Part shown: positions 30,432 to 37,471 of the stretch, one piece after another | Layout of the letters: each line of letters opens with the position of its first letter | Position numbering within the stretch: position 1 is the stretch's first letter | The notes under the pieces: model-generated | Told to the model about the DNA's origin: nothing | The model's database searches: none | The model's input: the letters and a program-made list of their open reading frames with translations, nothing else | Source of the DNA: Clostridia bacterium | GTDB lineage: Bacteria > Bacillota > Clostridia > Oscillospirales > CAG-382 | Assembly: GCA_017560085.1 (NCBI GenBank) | Contig: JAFYPA010000078.1 | Coordinates: 1-37,471 of the forward strand | Direction: 5' to 3' | Length of the DNA: 37,471 nucleotides | Position numbers and translations under genes: made by a program

Positions 30432-32081
30432 TTATCTCTTGATTTTTCTTGTGGTTGTCTTGTCGAAGGGCTCGGGTCTTATAACTACCTTTGTAACATT
30501 CTTGTAGTCGGGAAGGTCTGCGAGCTTTTCCTGAATGTCGGCAAGAACCTTGTCCTCGGCAAAAGTCTCGTCGCTTTCGATGTATACCTCTGCCATAAGG
30601 GAGTATTCCTCGCCTCTGGAGTTCTTAAGGCTTCTTACAACTACCTCTGTGATGTAGTCGATGTTGCCGATTCTCTTTTCGATTTCCTCGGGGTAAATAT
30701 TCTTACCGTTGTTGAGAACGATGATGTTCTTCTTTCTGCCCGTGATTACAAGCTGGTCATCCTTTGTGATGTAGCCGTAGTCACCTGTGTAGAACCAGCC
30801 GTCCTTAAGAACCTCTGCAGTAACATCGGGCTTCTTGTAGTAGCCGAGCATTACAACATCGCCCTTAACGCAGATTTCACCTATGCCCTCCTCGTTGGGG
30901 CTGTCGATTCTCCACTCAAGGCAGGGAAGTCTGAAGCCAACCGTGTCGTAGCTGAGGAAGGATTCGTCGTTTACGGAAACGAGGGGTGAGCATTCTGTGA
31001 TGCCGTAGCCACCGATAAGAGCGATGCCGATATCGTCAAAGAACTGACCGATTTCGGGTCTTATGGGTGCGCCGCCGCAAACGATTTTACGAAGGTTTCC
31101 GCCGAAGGTTTCGTGAATCTGTGCAAAAATCTTCTTTCTCTTGTCGATACCGATTTTACGAAGTGCTCTTGTAATGCTGATACCGAGCTTGATTTTATCC
31201 TCCTTGCCCTCCTTCTTTACCGTGCTCATAATTCTGGAGTAAAGCACCTCTGCAAAGGCGGGAACAACATAGATATAAACGGGCTTATAGTGCTTAAGGT
31301 CCTTTGCAACGTCCTTGAGAGAAGCACAGATGCAAAGTGTTGTTCTGTAGTGAAGGGATACGAGGATGTCGCATACCGCCTCATAAGTGTGGTTATAGGG
31401 AAGAACGGAAAGACCTCTTTCCCAAACCTGAGAAACCTGAAGTCCGTAGTATACGCTTGAGCAAAGGTTGTGCTCGGAGAGCATTACACCCTTGGACATA
31501 CCTGTTGTACCGGAGGTATAAACAAGCATCTTGAGCTCGTTGGGGTCACTCTTGAGGCTGTCGTATTCTGCCTTGTCAAGGGTCTTACCCTTTTCGAGAA
31601 GCTTCTTGAAGGAGATGATTCTCTCGCTTTCGTCCTCTTCCATATCAAGACCGATGAAGTACTTGACATTGGGCATAGCATCGATATTTTCACGAACCCA
31701 ATCCTCACACTTTGCGCTGAAGAATACAGCCTCGCTTTCGCTGTCATTGATAAGGTGGGTCTTGTCCTGCATGGGGAGCTCCTTGTCAATCGGAACGTAA
31801 ACACCTGCGGACTTGAGCATTGTAAGATATACGCATATCCACTTGTAGCTGTTTTCGCTGACATTGGCAACGTGAGCCTTGCCGAGACCGAGAGAAGTAA
31901 GTGCCGCACCGAGGTTTTCCGTAACCTCGTTGAATTCCTTGTAGGAAACGCTTACGTCCTTGCCGTCCTTGTCTCTGTAGATATAGGCAATGTTGTCACC
32001 GTTTTCCGCTACCGCCATATCAAGCATTTCGCGGATGGATGAGAAATATTTTACGTTGTAAATTACGCGCTTTTTTGCCAT
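30432..32081 (-). CDS. AMP-forming acyl-CoA/acyl-ACP synthetase (ligase 1)
   Basis: Acyl-adenylate-forming enzyme, 549 residues. A3 loop YTSGTTGMSKG (188-198), RTTLCICASLKDVAKDLKHYKP, A5 GYGITECSPLVSVN, A7 GWFYTGDYGYITKDDQLVITGR, A8 NIIVLNNGKNIYPEEIE, and a C-terminal RPEPFDKTTTRKIKR with the catalytic Lys. AAAGGAG precedes the ATG. It lies 44 bp downstream of an acyl carrier protein gene on the same transcript, which suggests acyl-ACP formation rather than, or in addition to, acyl-CoA formation. Long-chain fatty-acid subgroup by motif; the real acid substrate is unknown. Confidence 0.88.
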   Translation of the reverse strand: MAKKRVIYNVKYFSSIREMLDMAVAENGDNIAYIYRDKDGKDVSVSYKEFNEVTENLGAALTSLGLGKAHVANVSENSYKWICVYLTMLKSAGVYVPIDKELPMQDKTHLINDSESEAVFFSAKCEDWVRENIDAMPNVKYFIGLDMEEDESERIISFKKLLEKGKTLDKAEYDSLKSDPNELKMLVYTSGTTGMSKGVMLSEHNLCSSVYYGLQVSQVWERGLSVLPYNHTYEAVCDILVSLHYRTTLCICASLKDVAKDLKHYKPVYIYVVPAFAEVLYSRIMSTVKKEGKEDKIKLGISITRALRKIGIDKRKKIFAQIHETFGGNLRKIVCGGAPIRPEIGQFFDDIGIALIGGYGITECSPLVSVNDESFLSYDTVGFRLPCLEWRIDSPNEEGIGEICVKGDVVMLGYYKKPDVTAEVLKDGWFYTGDYGYITKDDQLVITGRKKNIIVLNNGKNIYPEEIEKRIGNIDYITEVVVRSLKNSRGEEYSLMAEVYIESDETFAEDKVLADIQEKLADLPDYKNVTKVVIRPEPFDKTTTRKIKR

Positions 32082-32125
32082 ATTTTACTCCTTTCGGTAA
32101 GTCCCGCAGGACTATGTATGAAGAA

Positions 32126-32353
32126 TTACTTTCTGAGGGACTCGATGTATTCGCAAAGGTCGCCTACGGTCTTAGCCTTGCGGAGCTTATCCTCGTCAAG
32201 CTCGATGTCGAATTCCTCTTCGATTGTCATTGCGATATCAACGAATTCAACGGAGGAGATTCCGAGACCTCCCTTGAGCTTTGCATCGGGTGTTACTTCT
32301 GCCGCGTCAATTCCGAGCTCACTTACGAGCAATTCCTTTATTCTGTCAAACAT
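32126..32353 (-). CDS. Acyl carrier protein with SSV attachment motif
   Basis: 75-residue acidic carrier whose phosphopantetheine arm holds acyl groups. The start is ATG 32353 (MFDRIKELLVSELG) after AAAGGAAA; an extra six residues upstream (MKGNRK) would translate the ribosome site. The attachment region is GGLGISSVEFVDI, placing the prosthetic-group Ser at 34; the usual DSL triad is SSV here, so the preceding Asp is lost. The acidic helix EEEFDIELDEDKL follows. First gene of an ACP-ligase operon with a perfect promoter, unlinked to fab genes, so it is probably a dedicated carrier for the ligase rather than the main fatty-acid ACP. Confidence 0.88.
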   Translation of the reverse strand: MFDRIKELLVSELGIDAAEVTPDAKLKGGLGISSVEFVDIAMTIEEEFDIELDEDKLRKAKTVGDLCEYIESLRK

Positions 32354-32416
32354 TTTTCTGTTTCCTTTCAAAAATATATTTTACATATGGTTGCCATAGT
32401 ATTCCTTATACCGTAC

Positions 32417-32445
32417 ATTATACACTTTTTTTGAATGCTTGTCAA
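32417..32445 (-). promoter_or_regulatory. Promoter of the ACP-ligase 1 operon
   Basis: Minus strand TTGACA (32445-32440), 17 bp, TATAAT (32422-32417): perfect consensus, implying strong constitutive expression unless repressed. The remainder of 32446-32558 holds nothing recognisable. Confidence 0.88.
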
Positions 32446-32558
32446 TAGATGTAAAGTTATCATTTAGTGAACAATGCTTACTTTTTGAACAAATTCTGTA
32501 CAAATTCGTTTTCGGTGGGATAAATCGCCGTAAAACGGCAAAAAATTCGCGCGTGCTA

Positions 32559-32587
32559 TTGAAAAAAGCAAATATATGTGTTATACT
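32559..32587 (+). promoter_or_regulatory. Promoter of the metallophosphoesterase gene
   Basis: TTGAAA (32559-32564), 17 bp, TATACT (32582-32587). Transcription would start near 32594, which rules out the upstream GTG at 32578 as the translational start. Confidence 0.75.
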
Positions 32588-32646
32588 TAGAAAAAATGCG
32601 GATTTCTCCGTTTTTAATAAGTAAAATACCGAAAGGAAAACAAGAT

Positions 32647-34662
32647 ATGTTCACCCTTAATTTCGATGTACAGAAGGTATTCAGAGGTCACGCCTCAGGT
32701 GCAATAATAGCCATAGCAGAGGACAGACGCGCCATAATGCATCCCGAATATTCCATCTCGGGAAACACTAGCAAGGACACATACATGCTCGGCAACAGAG
32801 CGATAATAGCCAAGGACGAAAAGGCGGAAAGCCTTACGGTAACCGTAACCTACGAGGGCGAGTCCGTATCCTGCACGCTCGCACTTCTTGATGCTACGGG
32901 CAAAAAGACCGAGTTTGACGATGACAATGTAATTCTCACCTTCGGCGTAACAAGCGACACGCACGTTTCCGGCTCATGGAATCAGCAGAGAAGCCCCAAA
33001 AAGTGGGTGCATTTCATTGACGTTATGCAGAAAATCGCAGGCAAGAACCCCGACGGCACATCAAAGCTTGATGCCATTACCTGTGCGGGCGACTTTGTCG
33101 ATGCGGTGAACTCCTTCGGTAACGTAAACAGAGGTGTTGAAACACACGGTCTCAAAGGTGCTCAGAACTACCGCGAGGTTTCATATCTTCGCTCTGGACT
33201 TGAGGGCAGAGCAACAAACCGTGCACAGACAACGGAGGGTGGTAAGGCTCTTTACGAATCCGACTACGGTAACGGTCTTGCGGACGGCATAGGCTTCTTC
33301 TATTGCCTCGGAAACCACGACGAGAGAGGCTGTGGTGCATCTGCGGAAAACGAAAGCTTCACGAAGGTTTACACGGCTAGATATTTCGTTGCGGTTATGT
33401 GCGGATGGGAATACAACCCGAGAAATGGCGAAGGTACTCCCGACGGCTACGATGATACATATGTAAAATATGCAGAGGACCTTGTTAAAATTCATAAGTC
33501 CTGCCCCTGCAAAAGGGACGAAATGATAAAGGCATTCACAGCCGAGCACGGCGTTGACGGTGAGTATGCCTACGGCAGATTCAAGGCGTACTACGGAAAC
33601 GACACGGAATATTCCTCCGAGGAATGCGGTCTTTTCTACGGCAACCGTCACACGGTTATGAACGGCATACACTTTATAGCAATCGAGGTATCACAGAGCG
33701 AGGAAAGTGCAAAATATCTCGACAAGTGGTGTGCGGCATCCGTATCAGAGGACGAGAGAAAGCCGATTATCGTATACACCCACGAAAAGATATACCACAC
33801 GGTAGACTCCTCCGTTCCGAGACACAACGAGCTTGATGCCCACGCATCACGCCCCGGTCACGCAAAGCTTCTTACCGTGCTTGCAAAATATCCTCAGGCT
33901 ATTGTATGGACGGGACACACTCATTCCGTTCTTACAAACGAAAACTCCATAATGTCCGACTGCGGATTCACCTCCGTTGAAGCATCCGTTCTTGCATATC
34001 TCTCCTGTGAGGGACTTATCCACAGAGGCGAAATCCCCTCGGGTAACTTCTGCAAAAAGGAGGAGCACGACATCGGACCCTGCTGTCTTGTTAAGATTGA
34101 CAGAAATTACAATGTAAAGATAGAAAAGATAGACGCACACCGCTCCTATAACAGCGAAGCGGGCTTCCCCGATTCTGCGGTATACTACGGCGATCCTTGG
34201 GTAATAACCGACATTTCCTCAAGCGGTGAGCACCTTATAAAGTACAGTATAGAGCGTAGCTTTGACGAAAACAATCCCGCGCCCTACTTCCCCGAGGGGG
34301 CAAGGGTAACACTCACAAAGGGTGAGGACGGCAAGCTTTACGCCAATTTCCCCGCCGCAAGAAAGGGCAACGGAAGCACGGTAAAATACTACGAGATAGT
34401 CCTTGAAAACAAAAACGATCCCGAGGACAAGCCTCACCAGTATGCCACAAGCTTCACCTTCTTCTACAGCGGAGAAAAGGAGCTTCTTGAAAAGCGTCCG
34501 ACCTACTCCATCCCCTTCCCCGCAGAAAAGGAGCCGAGAGTCAGCGAAAACCTTCAGAGATGCGTTGACCTCTCAACCCCGAAGGAGGGTGCGGAATACA
34601 AGGCATATGTTACCGCATATGACAGCTGGCACAGAGCGAGCGAGACGATTGTTTCGGAATGA
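32647..34662 (+). CDS. Calcineurin-like metallophosphoesterase, large, no signal peptide
   Basis: 671 residues. The start is ATG 32647 (MFTLNFDVQKVFRG) after AAAGGAAAA, downstream of the promoter. After an N-terminal beta domain (about 1-92) the dinuclear-metal phosphoesterase motifs appear in order: SDTH (103-106), GDFVD (148-152), GNHDE (222-226), YTHEK and GHTHS. A long insertion lies between GNHDE and THEK. The C-terminal part (about 515-671) looks beta-rich with an Ig-like ending. No signal peptide or membrane segment, so either cytoplasmic or exported by another route. Substrate unknown. Monocistronic, ending at a strong terminator. Confidence 0.85.
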   Translation: MFTLNFDVQKVFRGHASGAIIAIAEDRRAIMHPEYSISGNTSKDTYMLGNRAIIAKDEKAESLTVTVTYEGESVSCTLALLDATGKKTEFDDDNVILTFGVTSDTHVSGSWNQQRSPKKWVHFIDVMQKIAGKNPDGTSKLDAITCAGDFVDAVNSFGNVNRGVETHGLKGAQNYREVSYLRSGLEGRATNRAQTTEGGKALYESDYGNGLADGIGFFYCLGNHDERGCGASAENESFTKVYTARYFVAVMCGWEYNPRNGEGTPDGYDDTYVKYAEDLVKIHKSCPCKRDEMIKAFTAEHGVDGEYAYGRFKAYYGNDTEYSSEECGLFYGNRHTVMNGIHFIAIEVSQSEESAKYLDKWCAASVSEDERKPIIVYTHEKIYHTVDSSVPRHNELDAHASRPGHAKLLTVLAKYPQAIVWTGHTHSVLTNENSIMSDCGFTSVEASVLAYLSCEGLIHRGEIPSGNFCKKEEHDIGPCCLVKIDRNYNVKIEKIDAHRSYNSEAGFPDSAVYYGDPWVITDISSSGEHLIKYSIERSFDENNPAPYFPEGARVTLTKGEDGKLYANFPAARKGNGSTVKYYEIVLENKNDPEDKPHQYATSFTFFYSGEKELLEKRPTYSIPFPAEKEPRVSENLQRCVDLSTPKEGAEYKAYVTAYDSWHRASETIVSE

Positions 34663-34764
34663 TTGAATGTTGAATATTGAATGAGGAAATCCCCTTTGGA
34701 CTATGTAGCCGAAGGGGATTTTTTTGAGGGAATGTAAAATGTAAAGTGCAAAATAAAAAATTGG
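34663..34764 (+). repeat. Heptad arrays flanking the metallophosphoesterase terminator
   Basis: TTGAATG, TTGAATA, TTGAATG (34663-34683) begin at the base after the stop codon. The terminator hairpin follows, then GAATGTA, AAATGTA, AAGTGCA, AAATAAA, AAATTGG (34730-34764). The 7-base periodicity matches the other elements, here built around a real terminator stem rather than a TTC hairpin. The degraded units make this assignment less sure. Confidence 0.5.
34687..34725 (+). terminator. Rho-independent terminator of the metallophosphoesterase gene
   Basis: Thirteen-bp stem AAATCCCCTTTGG / CCGAAGGGGATTT (one U-G pair), 9-base loop, running into seven T. Confidence 0.9.
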
Positions 34765-34770
34765 AAGTTG

Positions 34771-35158
34771 TAGGGAACAGGAACTAGGAACTAGGGGCTG
34801 GGGAAGGTTGATTGCTTCGCAATCTGCGAATGAATTCAAATTGGAATTTATCGGTGTGGTTGCGGGTACGGATTGTAGGGCGCGACGACGAAGACCGCTT
34901 GCGGTCTTTTGCGCGCCGTTACCTTGCCTTTTTCGCACACCGTGGGTTAACAAACCGAATTTCAACATATAATTGGATTTGTGCACCCTCAAGCAATCGT
35001 GTAAATTGCTACCATTGCGATTCCTGCCACGGCGTGCCGAGGTCGTCACGCCCTACATTGTTGCGGTGCGTCGCCCCCACAAACCCCAATTTTAACAATC
35101 GAAGGAAGCGAAGCTTCCAACCTTCCCTAGATCCTAGTTCCTAGCCCCTAGTTCCTAT
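34771..35158. repeat. Composite two-ended heptad element, copy 6 (about 390 bp, non-coding)
   Basis: Left: CAGGAAC, TAGGAAC, TAGGGGC (34778-34798), GGGGAAGGTTG, hairpin ATTGC-TTC-GCAAT (34811-34823). Right: hairpin GGAAGC-GAA-GCTTCC (35104-35118), AACCTTCC, then ATCCTAG, TTCCTAG, CCCCTAG, TTCCTAT (35131-35158), inverted relative to the left. Inside is a second inverted pair, TGTAGGGCGCGACGAC (34874-34889) and GTCGTCACGCCCTACA with one mismatch (about 35042-35057). Nested within that, AAGACCGC-TT-GCGGTCTT (34891-34908) lies inside an outer GGCGCG/CGCGCC stem (34879-34917). No gene is visible between 34663 and 35210. Confidence 0.85.
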
Positions 35159-35181
35159 CCCCCAAAAATTTCAAACAAATA

Positions 35182-36440
<1,259 letters not shown>

Positions 36441-36452
36441 ACTTCTTACCTC

Positions 36453-37262
36453 TCATAAATATTTGTTTCTGTATTTTGCGGGAGAATCCCCTGTGTATTT
36501 TTTGAATACCCTTGCGAAATAGTTAGCATCCGCAAAGCCGACCTCCTCGGCAATACGGGAAATTCTCAGCTCCGTGCTCTCAAGAAGATTCTTTGCCGCC
36601 TCTATCCTTATGCGGAAAAGATAGTCCATCGGAGTTGTACCCATATGCTCCTTGAAAACGTGCTCGAAACGGCTTTTTGAAAGATGACACTTGGCGGCAT
36701 ATTCCGAAATTGGAAGTGCGGTCTTGTAGTATCTGCTCATATAATCCGCAACCATTGTCACCTCGGAGAACCTGCCCTCATTTTCCCGTCCGAGCCTTGC
36801 ATCTCTTGCCATTATGGAGAGAACAAGCATAAGATAGCCGTCACACACATCTGCACTTCCGTCCGAGGTCAGTGCTTTTGTGCGAAGCATTGCATTGACA
36901 GCACCTATAAGCTCCGAACTCTTGCCAACCTCAAGAACGGGCTTGTCGTATATTCCGAGCTCACGCAGATACTGCTCACAGCCGACACCGGTGAAGTGTA
37001 TCCACACAGACTCGCTTTTGTCACGGGCAAGGAATCTGTATTCCTGAGGGCGGTTCGGCAGAAACATTGCCGTCATTCCCTCTTTTACGGTGTATTCCCT
37101 GCCGTCTATCGTGGCGTAGCACACGCCGCTGACTATGTAAAGTATGTGATAGTCCACCCTGCCGTGGGGTCTTACGGTGTGGGTGTCGCTTCGGGAAAGT
37201 ATCTGTCTTCCGCAGTTGTTAAGATGGATATATCTTTCCGAAAGTCCTTCGCTTGTGTACAA
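36453..37262 (-). CDS. AraC-family transcriptional regulator
   Basis: 269 residues from a TTG at 37262, six bases after a strong AGAGGTGAT. The longer frame to 37346 would include the promoter and has no ribosome site. An N-terminal cupin-like sensing domain (HTVRPHGRVDYHILYIVSGVCYATIDG) precedes two helix-turn-helix units in the last about 93 residues: ISEYAAKCHLSKSRFEHVFKEHMG and ISRIAEEVGFADANYFARVFKKYTG. This is the sugar-responsive AraC layout. It precedes the FAD oxidoreductase in an operon and diverges from a promoter at the right edge, so both are likely targets. Confidence 0.92.
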   Translation of the reverse strand: MYTSEGLSERYIHLNNCGRQILSRSDTHTVRPHGRVDYHILYIVSGVCYATIDGREYTVKEGMTAMFLPNRPQEYRFLARDKSESVWIHFTGVGCEQYLRELGIYDKPVLEVGKSSELIGAVNAMLRTKALTSDGSADVCDGYLMLVLSIMARDARLGRENEGRFSEVTMVADYMSRYYKTALPISEYAAKCHLSKSRFEHVFKEHMGTTPMDYLFRIRIEAAKNLLESTELRISRIAEEVGFADANYFARVFKKYTGDSPAKYRNKYL

Positions 37263-37281
37263 GATATCACCTCTGCATATG

Positions 37282-37310
37282 ATTATACCTCTATAATAGC
37301 ACAAACGAAG
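37282..37310 (-). promoter_or_regulatory. Probable araC-type gene promoter
   Basis: TATAAT (37287-37282) with only a weak -35 (TTCGTT at 16 bp) lies just upstream of the ribosome site; TATTAT ten bases further up is an alternative. The transcript would have a very short leader. Confidence 0.45.
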
Positions 37311-37326
37311 ACAAAATAATAGCAAT

Positions 37327-37349
37327 ATTGTGCTAACTTTCAGCACAAT
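37327..37349. promoter_or_regulatory. 23-bp inverted repeat between divergent promoters, candidate operator
   Basis: ATTGTGCT-AACTTTC-AGCACAAT has perfect 8-bp arms and ends six bases upstream of the -35 of the rightward promoter. AGCACA recurs at 37299 and 37394, giving an array of half-sites. This suits autoregulation by the adjacent AraC-type protein. Confidence 0.6.
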
Positions 37350-37354
37350 TTCGC

Positions 37355-37383
37355 TTGACTTTTATTTTTGTCGGGAGTATAAT
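37355..37383 (+). promoter_or_regulatory. Strong rightward promoter for a gene beyond the window
   Basis: TTGACT (37355-37360), 17 bp, TATAAT (37378-37383). No coding start is reached before base 37471. The leader includes a perfect hairpin GTCCCC-TTG-GGGGAC (37430-37444), followed by GGGGGGACACC. Confidence 0.78.
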
Positions 37384-37471
37384 GCAGACATAGCACAGGC
37401 ACATACGAAGCCTTACTGTTCACACGCTCGTCCCCTTGGGGGACTTCAGGGGGGACACCGAAGGTGGGTGA

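Noticed and set aside
32578..32646. Upstream GTG extending the metallophosphoesterase
   Set aside because: It overlaps the -10 box and precedes the predicted transcription start.

Overview
The window reads as a chromosomal segment of an anaerobic Clostridia-class Firmicute, most likely an uncultured gut or rumen relative of Ruminococcus (Oscillospiraceae/Ruminococcaceae). The evidence is a dockerin-bearing secreted protein, the Bacillus/Clostridium-type gene order yloC(yicC)-remA-gmk-rpoZ-priA-def-fmt-rsmB-rlmN-prpC-prkC-rsgA-thiN, Firmicute-style Shine-Dalgarno sites, sigma-A promoters with 16-17 bp spacers, and a queT gene with a structured leader. Species assignment from sequence alone is not possible.

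Layout. 1-588 (-): N-terminal part of an unrecognised protein that runs off the left edge. 688-1467 (-): birA; 1685-2218 (+): ppa, divergent from birA. 2270-4570 (-): OmpR-type response regulator and HAMP histidine kinase. 4734-7811 (-): 1025-residue secreted protein with four repeated modules, a DUF4886 SGNH-like domain and a C-terminal dockerin; two direct repeats sit upstream of its promoter. 7941-8846 (-): an acyltransferase-fold protein whose usual active-site His is missing. 9335-27525 (+): an 18 kb housekeeping block from a consensus promoter at 9194 to a terminator at 27606. It joins RNA decay, biofilm/matrix regulation, nucleotide metabolism, transcription, replication restart, formyl-Met processing, rRNA methylation, Ser/Thr phosphatase and kinase, ribosome assembly and thiamine diphosphate synthesis. 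A beta-propeller gene and a GH20 gene interrupt it between remA and gmk, and a GH43 gene is attached at its end. 27734-32353 (-): acyl carrier protein, two paralogous AMP-forming acyl ligases and queT. 32647-34662 (+): calcineurin-type metallophosphoesterase. 35211-36440 (-): FAD-dependent oxidoreductase, preceded by its likely AraC regulator (36453-37262, -), which faces a promoter leaving the right edge.

The most unusual feature is a family of non-coding elements scattered through the intergenic spaces (1497, 10277, 14073, 25927, 27532, 34663, 34771, 35182). Each end has about four tandem heptanucleotides next to a short perfect hairpin, nearly always with a TTC (or GAA) triloop. The heptamer and the stem sequence change completely from copy to copy while periodicity, pairing and triloop are kept. 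In two-ended copies the two heptad arrays are inverted relative to each other. One copy forms the birA 5' UTR, one abuts the thiN start codon, and one supplies the last codons of the FAD oxidoreductase.
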